Below are positions 17,319 to 26,069 of a stretch of 64,000 nt of DNA, in pieces (positions within the stretch are counted from its first letter, which is position 1; each line of letters starts with the position of its first letter). The stretch lies in NCBI RefSeq assembly GCF_000147875.1, contig NC_014507.1:1-64000 (forward strand), in the 5' to 3' direction. Origin of the DNA: Methanolacinia petrolearia DSM 11571. GTDB taxonomy: Archaea > Halobacteriota > Methanomicrobia > Methanomicrobiales > Methanomicrobiaceae. A program made the position numbers and the translations under genes. The notes beneath the pieces are model-generated. The model was not told the DNA's origin and made no database searches. It saw only the letters and a program-made list of their open reading frames with translations.

Positions 17319-18452
17319 TTAGAGTTTTATCTGTGTAAAGCCAAGATTATCGTAATATGCGTTAAGTTCGTCGAATACAGGTTCTCCTACGAGGAACGTG
17401 TAGATCTCATCCGCCTTTTCGGCAGGATCAATATCGGCGAACTGGTCGGGATAAAGAACTGATCCTACATAGTATGCATCCGCAAGGACCGATCCGTAGT
17501 TGGAGGCGTAGTAATTGTAAGGGAGCACCCCGTAGACTTTGTCGGATTTTACGGCGTCAAGAGTCTGGTATGACTCGTCTGTCTTCAGTTCATCGATTGC
17601 GGAGGGTGTTGTCTGTAAGGTTCCGAGATCGACAAACAGGACTTCGGGGTTCCACTCTATTATCTTCTCCTTTGCAACGTCTGCATGCTCCGTTCCCATC
17701 TCCCCGGCGACATTATAGGCGTTTACGAATATGAAGGGCGGGTACGATGGTTCTGTCGACTGGAAACCATGCGGTCCCCTGTATGAGATTCCGCCGACAT
17801 AGGTGCTGATCTTGTCATCTTCTGCAACGGATTCGGTGCGGCCGTTGAGGTCCGCGATGCTGCTGTTGAAGAACTCGATCACATCTTTTGCACGATCCTC
17901 TTTGCCCATGACCTCTCCCATTATGGTAAGGGACTGGTACAGGTCTGATCTTTCTACACTAAGACTTCCGTATGTAAGCGCAACTACCGGTATTCCTGTC
18001 TTATCCTGGAGTTCGTCGATTTCACTTGCGGACGTAGGATTGGATTTGAATATGACTTCTGGGTTGCACGCGATAATCTTCTCGGGATCATCGGCTCCGC
18101 GGTACTCACCTATCAGCGGATAATTCTTGAACTGGGTATTCGCTATCGCATAAGGTCTTCCTTCAAGTTGCTGTTCTTCGATCTCGATATCGTCGACACC
18201 GACTATCTTGTCCTGTGCCTCCAGGTATGTCAGGAGTCTGAGAGTTCCTGAACCGGAGCATACAACCGATTCAGGGTTTTTAGGAACTGTAACCTCTCTT
18301 CCGAGCGCATCGGTAATAGTGACGGTCTCTGAGACAGCGGAGCCGCCTGATGTTTCACCTGCGGTGCTGTCGGTACCTGTGCACCCTGCAAAAAAGGCTG
18401 TTACTGCCATTAATACCAGTAATACTGATAATAAGACGATTTTTTTAGACAT
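17319..18452 (-). CDS. ABC importer substrate-binding lipoprotein, copy 1
   Basis: This 377-residue extracytoplasmic binding protein of the FecB/BtuF type starts with a lipoprotein signal (hydrophobic helix then FAGCTG; Cys24 as lipid site). It carries TITDALGREVTVPKNPESVVC, the usual start of the first lobe, and a KIIEWNPEVLFVDL motif in the second lobe. ATG at 18452 follows GGTGATT. It is closely similar over its whole length to the protein at 18837-19970, with identical signal peptide; the upstream ~200 bases are also duplicated. It directly precedes the permease gene. Differences between the copies cluster in the second and ligand-facing parts, which may mean different ligands. Confidence 0.94.
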   Translation of the reverse strand: MSKKIVLLSVLLVLMAVTAFFAGCTGTDSTAGETSGGSAVSETVTITDALGREVTVPKNPESVVCSGSGTLRLLTYLEAQDKIVGVDDIEIEEQQLEGRPYAIANTQFKNYPLIGEYRGADDPEKIIACNPEVIFKSNPTSASEIDELQDKTGIPVVALTYGSLSVERSDLYQSLTIMGEVMGKEDRAKDVIEFFNSSIADLNGRTESVAEDDKISTYVGGISYRGPHGFQSTEPSYPPFIFVNAYNVAGEMGTEHADVAKEKIIEWNPEVLFVDLGTLQTTPSAIDELKTDESYQTLDAVKSDKVYGVLPYNYYASNYGSVLADAYYVGSVLYPDQFADIDPAEKADEIYTFLVGEPVFDELNAYYDNLGFTQIKL

Positions 18453-18652
18453 TTTTCAATCACCATGAGACACTTTGTTGAATTAAAGACTTGTGCTTAC
18501 CTGTAATAAAAATATTTTTTTGTGTCTGAAAAAGTTTTCATACTTTATATTATTCTTTTAAATTTTGGATAACATCTTTGAATTATGGTTAATAGATATT
18601 CATAATTTTATATTTGTTATCTCTTGTTAACGATAAAGAATTTTGTCGATTT
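18453..18652 (-). promoter_or_regulatory. duplicated leader/promoter of binding-protein copy 1
   Basis: This is near-identical to 19971-20168 in front of copy 2. Reading toward the gene it holds an inverted repeat (AATTATG/CATAATT, 18581-18607), a TATA-like AATATAAAG near 18545-18553, an AT-rich 5' leader and the GGTGATT ribosome binding site. Conservation of the whole block in both copies suggests both genes respond to the same signal, plausibly metal or corrinoid supply (inference). Confidence 0.65.
18581..18607. promoter_or_regulatory. inverted repeat AATTATG-N13-CATAATT, copy 1
   Basis: It has perfect seven-base arms, about 30 bases upstream of the TATA-like element on the minus strand. 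The arms are kept unchanged in the second leader (20099-20125), although one base in the spacer differs. The position fits an activator or an upstream regulator site. Confidence 0.5.
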
Positions 18653-18818
18653 TCATCATATTGGAGTATGAAAAGTGACTGGTATTCGGGAGTCTTCCCC
18701 ACTCCCGGATACTGATATGCAAAATAATCTGCATCCGGATGAAATGTGAGTGGAATACAAGGTAATAACTGTTCCCCGGTTCGTAATCGTCTATCCCGGG
18801 CCGGTTTTTGTTTACTAC
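18653..18818 (-). pseudogene. decayed remnant of the methyltransferase gene
   Basis: Two blocks match the intact methyltransferase at 20237-21079: 18653-18740 matches about 20396-20490, and 18746-18818 matches about 20643-20718. Shared words include GAGTATGAAAAGTG, CAGTCTTCCCCA-like, TTCGTAATCGTC and GTTTTTGTTTA. The ~150 bases between the blocks and both ends of the gene are missing, and the frame is broken. Order and spacing show that a unit of methyltransferase plus binding protein was duplicated, after which this methyltransferase copy decayed. Confidence 0.8.
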
Positions 18819-18836
18819 TATAAAAAAAGATTTGAT

Positions 18837-19970
18837 TTAGACTGCGATTCTTGTAAATGCAGTGTTGTTGAAGGCGATGTTCATCTCATCGAAGACTGGC
18901 TCGCCTACAAGGAAAGTGTAGATCTCGTCTGCCTTTGCTGCAGGATCGATATCGGAGAACTGTTCAGGATAGAGTATCGTTCCGATATAATAGGCATCGG
19001 CAATAACGGAGCCGTGGTTTGATGTGTACCAGTTGTATGGCAGAACTCCGTAGACTTCATCCGATTTCACTGCATCGAGAGTCTGGTATGACTCGTCTGT
19101 CTGCAATTCATCTATTGCCGAGGGTGTGGTCTGGAGCGTCGAGAGATCAACGAAGAGTACGTCGGGGTTCCACTCTATTATCTTCTCCTTTGCAACGTCT
19201 GCATGCTCCGTTCCCATCTCTCCGGCTACGTTATAGGCATCTACGAACATGAAAGGCGGGTACGATGGTTCAGTTGACTGGAAGCCATGTGGTCCCCTGT
19301 ATGCGATTCCACCTATATAGGTGCTGATCTTGGCATCTTCGGCTACGGATTCGGTACGAGCGTTGAGGTCTGCGATGCTGCTGTTGAAGAAACCGATTAT
19401 ATCTTTTGCACGATCCTCTTTGCCCATGACCTCTCCCATCAGGGTGAGAGCCTGGTACATGTCAGCCCTGTTAACTCCGAGATCACCGTAGTTGAGGGCG
19501 ACTACAGGAATTCCTGTCTTATCCTGTAGTTCATCGGCATCCGATGCGGATGTAACATATGTTTTGAATATTACATCGGGGTTGCATGCAATGATCTTCT
19601 CGGGGTCGTCAGCTCCCCGGAATTCACCGATCAGCGGGTATTCCCTGAACTGCGGGTTTGCAAGTGCGTAGGGTCTCGCATCGAACTTTGTTTCTTCAGT
19701 CTCAATGTCGTCGACACCGACGATCTTGTCTTCAGCCTGTAAATACGTCAGGTACCTGAGACATCCCGAACCAGAACAAACTACGGATTCCGGATTTTTC
19801 GGGACCGTAACCTCTCTTCCGAGCGCATCGGTAATAGTGACGGTCTCTGAGACCGTTGAACCGCCCGGTGTTTCACCTGCTGTGCTGCCGTCACTAGTAC
19901 ACCCTGCAAAAATGGCTGTTAATGCCATTAATACCAGTAATACTGATAATAAGACGATTTTTTTAGACAT
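18837..19970 (-). CDS. ABC importer substrate-binding lipoprotein, copy 2
   Basis: This protein has 377 residues, the same length as copy 1 and with the same signal peptide and lipobox (FAGCTS, Cys24). Long stretches such as VTITDALGREVTVPKNPES and GPHGFQSTEPSYPPF are identical between copies. It lies upstream of copy 1, separated from it by the methyltransferase remnant and the duplicated leader, so it has its own promoter. Whether both proteins deliver to the single permease/ATPase pair is inference, but no second permease is present. Start ATG at 19970 follows GGTGATT. Confidence 0.94.
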   Translation of the reverse strand: MSKKIVLLSVLLVLMALTAIFAGCTSDGSTAGETPGGSTVSETVTITDALGREVTVPKNPESVVCSGSGCLRYLTYLQAEDKIVGVDDIETEETKFDARPYALANPQFREYPLIGEFRGADDPEKIIACNPDVIFKTYVTSASDADELQDKTGIPVVALNYGDLGVNRADMYQALTLMGEVMGKEDRAKDIIGFFNSSIADLNARTESVAEDAKISTYIGGIAYRGPHGFQSTEPSYPPFMFVDAYNVAGEMGTEHADVAKEKIIEWNPDVLFVDLSTLQTTPSAIDELQTDESYQTLDAVKSDEVYGVLPYNWYTSNHGSVIADAYYIGTILYPEQFSDIDPAAKADEIYTFLVGEPVFDEMNIAFNNTAFTRIAV

Positions 19971-20168
19971 TTTTCAATCACCATGAAACACTTTGTTGAA
20001 TTAAGGACTTGTGCTTACCAGTAATAAAATTTTTTTATTATATCTGAAAAAGTTTTCAGATTTTATATCACTCTTTTAAATTTTGGATAATATTTTTGAA
20101 TTATGGTTAATAGACATTCATAATTTTATATTTTTTATCTCTTGCTAACGATGAAAAATTTTGTCGCC
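19971..20168 (-). promoter_or_regulatory. duplicated leader/promoter of binding-protein copy 2
   Basis: This is a near-identical counterpart of 18453-18652, with the inverted repeat at 20099-20125, a TATA-like GATATAAAA near 20063-20071 and GGTGATT before the start. Beyond it (20169-20236) lie a small CCGG-rich hairpin and the end of the methyltransferase gene. Confidence 0.65.
20099..20125. promoter_or_regulatory. inverted repeat AATTATG-N13-CATAATT, copy 2
   Basis: The arms and spacer length are the same as at 18581-18607, at the same distance from the TATA-like element of its gene. Confidence 0.5.
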
Positions 20169-20236
20169 CGGTTATTCGCAATAAATCGGGTAAAAACCGG
20201 GATACCGGCCTAAAAAAAGTGATTTGTTTTGGATTC

Positions 20237-21079
20237 TTAGATCTCCCACCACATTACGACGGCATTCATCGTCTCCCTGAATATGCCGTCTTCTGCATGC
20301 GGGGCGACCAATTCCCGAATCTTTTCCACCCTTTCTTTGTCGACCTCAACAAAACGACCGATAAAGGATGCGATGGACCTGACTTTTTCGTCTATTGTCA
20401 TCGTGTTCGAGTATGAAAAGTGGCTGACATTCGGCAGTCTTCCCCATTGCCTGATGATGACATATGCGAAATAATCGGCATCGGGTTCGAATTCACCGCC
20501 GTACTCCTGTCCGGTGATCACGGTGAATACATCTTTTACAAGTTTGTCCCTTCCCGCGGGCTGGACTATGGCGCAGTATCTCCTGGAGGCGTTTTCCATC
20601 TTGTTTATATGCTCTTCAAGGTCGGGGATCATCCAGAGGAAGTGCGAGCAGAATACGAGATCGTAGCTGTTCTCCAGTTCGTAATCGTCCATTCTGAGCC
20701 AGTTTTTGTTTATCACTTCGACATTCGTGCATCCTTTCTCCGTCAGGTTTTTCCTGAGAAATTCGATGTTCCTGAGTGAAAGGTCGATTGAAGTTATGCT
20801 TTTTACAAGTTTGGACAACGGGACCGTCACCGTTCCCGGACCGGGGCCGATCTCCAGGACTTCATATGACGGCTCAAGGAATCCGGCGAAGATCTCCGCG
20901 GTTTTTCTTCCGTATTCGAAGTCGCCTTCTGAGATCTTTTTGGAAAAATCGGCGGCCGATTTCTCTTTTATTTTAGGATCGAAAGAGAGCTTCGGCCCTT
21001 TGAATCTCTCGTCAAGTATGGATTTTCTTGCGTCCTGCCAGTTTATTTTGTATTTAAGGTCTCTTTTCTCTGGTTTCAT
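20237..21079 (-). CDS. class I SAM-dependent methyltransferase linked to the ABC importer
   Basis: The protein has about 280 residues. Motif I is VLEIGPGPGTVTVPLSK, followed by an acidic ribose-binding residue in TSIDLS; a DLVFCSHFLW motif follows. The substrate is unknown. I prefer the ATG at 21079, preceded by GAGGAG at a rather long distance; an ATG at 21139 would add 20 residues but lies on or before the likely TATA element (TTTTATAAATA, about 21111-21121). The gene heads the minus-strand importer cluster, and a remnant of a second copy lies between the two binding-protein genes, so its link with the transporter is old. Modification of the imported ligand is one possible role, as inference. 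Confidence 0.88.
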   Translation of the reverse strand: MKPEKRDLKYKINWQDARKSILDERFKGPKLSFDPKIKEKSAADFSKKISEGDFEYGRKTAEIFAGFLEPSYEVLEIGPGPGTVTVPLSKLVKSITSIDLSLRNIEFLRKNLTEKGCTNVEVINKNWLRMDDYELENSYDLVFCSHFLWMIPDLEEHINKMENASRRYCAIVQPAGRDKLVKDVFTVITGQEYGGEFEPDADYFAYVIIRQWGRLPNVSHFSYSNTMTIDEKVRSIASFIGRFVEVDKERVEKIRELVAPHAEDGIFRETMNAVVMWWEI

Positions 21080-21307
21080 AGAGTATTTTATCTCCTCTGT
21101 TAAGTTATAGGTATTTATAAAATCCGGGAATAAATCCAATAATGTTTACAGGGATCTGCCGGATTTAACGGACGATTGCCGGGAACAGAGATCCCGCACC
21201 GGATTTTTGCACCTCGCCTTCGGTAAGCACTGCTAACTTGCGGAACGTTTACGCACGTTAAAAACGATATTCGAAGAATCTTTGTTTTTTTGGGAATCCG
21301 GCGGATA

Positions 21308-21370
21308 TACTAATTTTTATGATAAAAACTCAAAAAGGTATCACCGGGTAATATTAATTACAAATTAGTA
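21308..21370. promoter_or_regulatory. inverted repeat TACTAATTT/AAATTAGTA before the surface operon
   Basis: Perfect nine-base arms at 21308-21316 and 21362-21370 flank a 45-base AT-rich segment just upstream of the first surface gene (21384). Related words (ATACTAATTG, ACTAATATTA, TAGTATTAAG) occur at 30800-30930 upstream of another surface gene. A shared regulator is possible, but AT-richness makes chance matches likely. Confidence 0.35.
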
Positions 21371-21383
21371 TTAACATACAACT

Positions 21384-23192
21384 ATGGGGCGATTCAAGTT
21401 ACGAGTCCGTATGGCTCTTTGTTTGGCGTTAATATGCTTATTTTTTGTTACTCCAGGTCTTGCTTTGTATGACTTTGAGGGAATACCCCTGGATATTGCC
21501 AGCCAGGGGGAAGTTGCAGGATCGATATATTCAGCCGGTACTTACGGGCTCACGGAGCCGCCGGTTGCGTGCTCGTTCACTCTCCCCGGCGAACCTGTCT
21601 GGGCGGAGGTGTATACGGGGGTATGGGGTGGGACGGAAAAATACTCCGGAACCGCTGAAATTTCGATAAATTCTCTTAAAATATTCAAATATTCGCTTTA
21701 CGGCGAGCAGGATATGAATGAGAATGTCTACTGCACGGGCCACGGGGTCTACTGGATCTCGCAGGATGCAACGGATCTCCTTCACAGCGGAGAAAACCGG
21801 GTGGTCGTGAACACTAGCCGCGGAGAATCGGGCAGCAGGATGGACGGCAGGGTCTATGCGGTCTTCGTCGTTGCGGCTGTCGGGGACAACAGCGGGTATA
21901 TCACGCAGTACTGGATTGCCGAAGGAAACGAGAACCTCCACGGGGAAGGCTGGTCGGGGAGCAACCCGACGGTTCATGATACTTCCTCGTATACTTTCTC
22001 GGGTGCAGACCTCACCGGGATGCAGTCTGCCGAACTCACGACCGTTTTGCTTGCCGGGACAAGGTACCAGCCGGATTATATGACCTTCAACTCGAATGAC
22101 CTCGGGCAGCCCGAGACGGACACCAGCCATTACCCGGAGGGTGCTACCGATATAGGCGATGAGATCTGCTTCGATGCCGAAGGAGGCTCCGGGACGGAGA
22201 GCAGGTATGTAGATGTGGAGTCGTTCGATGTCACGGATTACGTAAAGGATGTGAATACCGTAGTATTCGAGCGGGGGAGGGACAGCAACGGCGACGGGGT
22301 TATCGATCCGTCATCCGCGATCTCCGAGGGGGAGGATTATATTCATCCATGCCTGGCTGTCCTTTCCGTGAAGAAGAAGAAGGCCTCGCTTCTGCAGGAT
22401 ATGGGTATTGCAGGAATAACAACCGCCAATATGTACGCGGGTGCAACCGGGACCCTGACTGCCGAGGTCAGGAATTACGGGGAAAATACGGGTTCTCAGG
22501 CAGTAGTCGCGTTCTATGTCGACGGCGAAAAGATCGGGACTGCGACCGCAGATACCGGAAGCTCCGGGGTGGGCTATGCCGTCATCGAATGGGCTGCAAC
22601 AGGCGGAGAGCACGAGATATCCGCGAAGCTGGAGTCCCCGGCCGATTCCGTCTCGTCCAACGACGAATATTCGCTTGCCTGCAATATAGAAGACCTGCCT
22701 GATCTCTCGCTTAAGGTGTCCAGCCCGGTAAGTGCAGAGAGCGGAGAGGCTGCCGTAAAGCAGAGCCCTTCGTTTTTCATGATCCCTGTGCTGGGTGCTG
22801 CCGGAGCGGCGGCAGTGTGGGGGAGGAGGAAAAAACCCGGAAAGATAATGGCTGCGACTCTTGTGTGCATGCTGGTCTTATGCCCGGTTCTGGTACAGCC
22901 GTCCTTTGCCGCCGGCCTCGAATACCGTGAGTACGTCCTGCCGGTTGAGGTTTTGAACGAAGGCGGAGCAGTCGATCCCGGAGTCTCGCTGACTGTCTAT
23001 CTCGACGGCGAGAAGGCCGCTTATACGACTCTTGAAGACGGTATTGACGGCGGAGATTCGGAGAGCGTGGAGATTTCGATATTTACGACACCCGGCAGCC
23101 ATAAGGTGCGGATTGTAGTCGATGAAGAGGGCTCGGTGGACGAACTCGATGAAGGCAACAACAGTTTCGAGGCAGTATATGAGTTCCCGTAA
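21384..23192 (+). CDS. DUF3344/CARDB surface protein with internal anchor-signal junction
   Basis: This exported protein has 602 residues. A signal peptide (about 1-28, ending GLA) is followed by a DUF3344-like domain (about 30-335: WAEVYTGVWGG, YWIAEGNENL, DVTDYVKDVNTVVF, EDYIHPCLAVLSV) and a CARDB-like domain (about 345-450). Residues 461-484 look like a degenerate PGF-CTERM end (SPSFF, hydrophobic helix, RRKK). At once another helix follows, ending PSFAA like a second signal peptide (488-510), and then a second CARDB domain to the end. This looks like two exported proteins fused head to tail. It is the first gene of a tight five-gene operon; the next gene overlaps its end by 14 bases. Confidence 0.88.
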   Translation: MGRFKLRVRMALCLALICLFFVTPGLALYDFEGIPLDIASQGEVAGSIYSAGTYGLTEPPVACSFTLPGEPVWAEVYTGVWGGTEKYSGTAEISINSLKIFKYSLYGEQDMNENVYCTGHGVYWISQDATDLLHSGENRVVVNTSRGESGSRMDGRVYAVFVVAAVGDNSGYITQYWIAEGNENLHGEGWSGSNPTVHDTSSYTFSGADLTGMQSAELTTVLLAGTRYQPDYMTFNSNDLGQPETDTSHYPEGATDIGDEICFDAEGGSGTESRYVDVESFDVTDYVKDVNTVVFERGRDSNGDGVIDPSSAISEGEDYIHPCLAVLSVKKKKASLLQDMGIAGITTANMYAGATGTLTAEVRNYGENTGSQAVVAFYVDGEKIGTATADTGSSGVGYAVIEWAATGGEHEISAKLESPADSVSSNDEYSLACNIEDLPDLSLKVSSPVSAESGEAAVKQSPSFFMIPVLGAAGAAAVWGRRKKPGKIMAATLVCMLVLCPVLVQPSFAAGLEYREYVLPVEVLNEGGAVDPGVSLTVYLDGEKAAYTTLEDGIDGGDSESVEISIFTTPGSHKVRIVVDEEGSVDELDEGNNSFEAVYEFP

Positions 23193-24162
23193 CCTCCTGC
23201 CTTCAGCCGCGATTATCTTTTTTTTGATATTCACCGGCACTGTCTCGGCTTCATATTCCGGTGACGAGCCCCTGTCCCCGGTTTTTTATGACGAGCTGAA
23301 CGGAGGGTACGTATTTTCAACGGGGGACAGCATCTACAGCGGGCAGATGAACCCGGGGAATTATTACAACGCTTCGTTTGATATTGCGATACCTTCAGAT
23401 GCAGAGCCGGTGTTTTCAAGGCTGTACGTATACTGGGCATGGAGCAATCTCGAAAAGGCTGCGATATACCCGTCGATCTCCATTTCCGCGACTCCGGCCG
23501 GCACACATGAATTTACGCTGGCGGAGAGATATGTCGACAGCAAGGGCTTCGTAAGCTCGTATGACTTCTTTTCAGGCACGGACTCGTATGAGGTGACAGG
23601 CATCGGAGCGGGAGAGAATTCTTTTTCCGTCACTGCCGGAAATTCGGCGGCCGACAACAGCACATTTGTCATAGAGGGCATGGGGCTTCTCGTTGTCTAC
23701 GAGAGCCCGTCTTCTCCCCTGGTGCAGATCTGGGCGGACGAGGGGTGCGACATGCTCTACAGCGATTACGGGATTACCCCCGAGATGGCGACCGCGACTG
23801 CGGTCTTCAACGGCACTGTCGATACGGGGAGCGTGAAGAGCGCCAGGATCGAGCTTGTTGCCCCTTCTGGCGGTTATACGAGGTCGGATATCCCGGAAAA
23901 GAATGTCGTCCTGTTCAACAGGGATACGGACGGGAGCCTCCCCGGGTTCCTGGAGAGCCTGATCTCTGCGATCTTTCCCGGGTATAACGGGAAGGAGTGG
24001 ATCGACTGTTTCGATTCCGACGAGCTCAGGCAGGTCGGGATCGAGTCCAGGGATGTCGGCCCGTACCTGAAGGGGAGCAACAATATCGTCCGTGTCCGGG
24101 ACAGGGGCGATTACATGCTGTTTACAAATGCCATCCTCAGCATTGAAAAGGAGGAGAAATGA
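23179..24162 (+). CDS. DUF3344 family exported protein
   Basis: This protein has 327 residues. It has an N-terminal signal peptide (SSRNLLPSAAIIFFLIFTGT, ending VSA at about 25) and then a single DUF3344-like domain: GGYVFSTGDSIYSG, FSRLYVYWAWSN, LLVVYESPSSPLVQIWADEGCDML, GDYMLFTNAILSIE. The start at 23179 overlaps the previous stop codon region, indicating coupled translation; an earlier in-frame ATG would run inside the previous gene. There is no C-terminal anchor, so it is either secreted or held by partners. Eight bases separate it from the ABC ATPase. DUF3344 proteins are common in methanogen envelopes and have no known function. Confidence 0.9.
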   Translation: MSSRNLLPSAAIIFFLIFTGTVSASYSGDEPLSPVFYDELNGGYVFSTGDSIYSGQMNPGNYYNASFDIAIPSDAEPVFSRLYVYWAWSNLEKAAIYPSISISATPAGTHEFTLAERYVDSKGFVSSYDFFSGTDSYEVTGIGAGENSFSVTAGNSAADNSTFVIEGMGLLVVYESPSSPLVQIWADEGCDMLYSDYGITPEMATATAVFNGTVDTGSVKSARIELVAPSGGYTRSDIPEKNVVLFNRDTDGSLPGFLESLISAIFPGYNGKEWIDCFDSDELRQVGIESRDVGPYLKGSNNIVRVRDRGDYMLFTNAILSIEKEEK

Positions 24163-24169
24163 GGGAGCT

Positions 24170-24832
24170 ATGAATCCTATTGTCGAAACAAGCGGCCTCT
24201 GCAAGAGGTACAACGAGAGTGTTTCAGCCCTTTCGAACGTCGATTTCTGTATAGAGAGGGGAGAGTTCGCTGCAATCGTCGGGAGGAGCGGGAGCGGGAA
24301 GAGCACGCTAATGAATATCATCGGCTGCCTCGACAGCCCGACTTCGGGGACTGTCAGGATCAACTCCTGTGACATAGATTACGCCAACCCGGCCTCGCTG
24401 GTAAAGATCAGGAGAACTGTGATCGGCTTCGTATTCCAGCAGTTCAACCTGATTCCGAACCTTACGGCGAGGGAGAACATTGAGTACCCGCTCCTCTTCA
24501 ATTACCACCCTCCTGCAGAGCGCTTGGAGAGGGTGGACTATCTTCTCGCACAGGTGGGGCTCATGAACAGGGGGGATCACTACCCGCAGGAGCTCTCGGG
24601 AGGAGAGCAGCAGAGGATCGCCATTGCACGAGCCCTCGTAAACAAACCCCTCCTCGTCCTTGCGGACGAACCGACGGGAAATCTCGATTCCGGGACAGGA
24701 GAGTCGATACTCGGGCTCATAAAGGACCTGAACAGGACGCAGGGAACGACCTTCGTCATAGTCACCCATGATTCGGATCTTGCGTCGCATGCGGACAGGA
24801 CGATCAGTATTTCGGACGGGATGGTGGTCTGA
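24170..24832 (+). CDS. MacB/LolD-type ABC transporter ATP-binding protein
   Basis: This 220-residue ATPase has Walker A GRSGSGKST at 38-46, signature LSGGEQQ at 142-148, and Walker B with LADEPTGNLDS at about 164-174, the form typical of MacB, LolD and FtsE. These ATPases drive mechanical movement of lipoproteins, peptides or regulators at the outer face rather than classical import. ATG at 24170 follows gagggag. It is two bases from the permease gene, and both are embedded between genes for DUF3344 surface proteins. A role in releasing or organising those proteins is the natural guess from context. Confidence 0.95.
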   Translation: MNPIVETSGLCKRYNESVSALSNVDFCIERGEFAAIVGRSGSGKSTLMNIIGCLDSPTSGTVRINSCDIDYANPASLVKIRRTVIGFVFQQFNLIPNLTARENIEYPLLFNYHPPAERLERVDYLLAQVGLMNRGDHYPQELSGGEQQRIAIARALVNKPLLVLADEPTGNLDSGTGESILGLIKDLNRTQGTTFVIVTHDSDLASHADRTISISDGMVV

Positions 24833-24834
24833 TC

Positions 24835-26046
24835 ATGGGAAGATACGCGGATTATGCCCGCATCGCGTTTAAGCAGCTGATGAGAAAGAAGGGCCGCATA
24901 ATCCTGACCGCACTGGGCATTGCGATAGGTGTTGCGGCCCTTGTCGGGATTGTCTCGCTTGGGGAGGGGATAAGGTCCCAGTCGATCGACATGATAAAAG
25001 AGCAGTCCGACCTGACTTTCATCGAGGTGACCCCGGATATCAGGGACGGGACGGTAATACCGCTTACTGACAGCAAGGTGAAGGCCTTGTCCGGGATTTC
25101 CGGGATAGTTACGGCTGTTCCTGCTGTGAAGGCTTCTTTTGCGACTACGCGGCAGACTTACCTGGGAATCGTCGGTATGGAGAGCGGGGGTTTTGAGGAG
25201 CTGCTCGAACCAGAATATTCGAGCGGGGGGCCGTATGACGGTAAGGGGATCGTCCTGGGCCATGATATCGAGGAGAAGCTGAGGAGAAACGAGGGCCTGA
25301 GGGAAGGCGACGACCTGACGGTCCTTATACGGGACTACGGCGAATCGGGTGCACCCGAGGACCGGACCGAGGTCTTCGCGGTGAACGGCGTGCTCGGTGA
25401 GAGGGATGACGAGTTCGACAACCTCGTGCTTATGGATATCGATACCCTGATGGAGATTAAGGGCTACGGCGACAGCTACGACCTGGTCTATGTCCGTGTG
25501 GATTCGCCGGACAATGTCCTGGAGGTTGCAGAGAGCATCAAGAAGATGGGCCTCGGGGTTTCAGGTGCGTTCGAGGAGATAGAGTCGGTCAATAAGCTGA
25601 TGGACACTGTTATTCTTGTTCTGTCGTTCTTTACCGGTGTTTCGCTCATCATCGGCGCCCTTATGATAGTCAATACGATGGTTATTTCCGTATTCGAGAG
25701 AACGAGAGAGATCGGGATTACGATGGCCGTCGGTGCTTCGAGGAAGGATGTTATCTGCCTCATTCTTCTTGAATGCCTGTACCTGGGAATAATCGGCGGA
25801 ATAATCGGCGATATTCTCGGGATCGGCCTCTCTGCCGGGATAAATATCGTGGGAAAGCCGTTCATAATATCCCAGCTTGGCGAAGGCTTTTCTTCTTTTT
25901 ACGATTCGGACATAACTTTGATTACCGGATGGCTGCTCCTTGAGGGGCTGGTGATAGCCGTAATATTGTCGGTTCTTTCAGGAATATATCCTGCACTGAA
26001 GGCGGCAAACCTGAACCCTGTCGACGCGATTCGGGCGGGGAGATGA
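24835..26046 (+). CDS. MacB/FtsX-type ABC transporter permease
   Basis: This permease has 403 residues and the MacB/LolC architecture. One membrane helix lies at about 20-42 (ILTALGIAIGVAALVGIVSL), a large extracytoplasmic domain spans about 45-255, and three helices lie at about 265-290, 310-335 and 365-388. The motif RTREIGITMAVGASRKDV before the third helix is the family hallmark. It starts two bases after the ATPase stop and overlaps the possible GTG/ATG start of the following giant surface gene. The substrate is unknown. Confidence 0.95.
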   Translation: MGRYADYARIAFKQLMRKKGRIILTALGIAIGVAALVGIVSLGEGIRSQSIDMIKEQSDLTFIEVTPDIRDGTVIPLTDSKVKALSGISGIVTAVPAVKASFATTRQTYLGIVGMESGGFEELLEPEYSSGGPYDGKGIVLGHDIEEKLRRNEGLREGDDLTVLIRDYGESGAPEDRTEVFAVNGVLGERDDEFDNLVLMDIDTLMEIKGYGDSYDLVYVRVDSPDNVLEVAESIKKMGLGVSGAFEEIESVNKLMDTVILVLSFFTGVSLIIGALMIVNTMVISVFERTREIGITMAVGASRKDVICLILLECLYLGIIGGIIGDILGIGLSAGINIVGKPFIISQLGEGFSSFYDSDITLITGWLLLEGLVIAVILSVLSGIYPALKAANLNPVDAIRAGR

Positions 26047-26069
26047 CGATCCTTGATCGTGGTGGAAAA

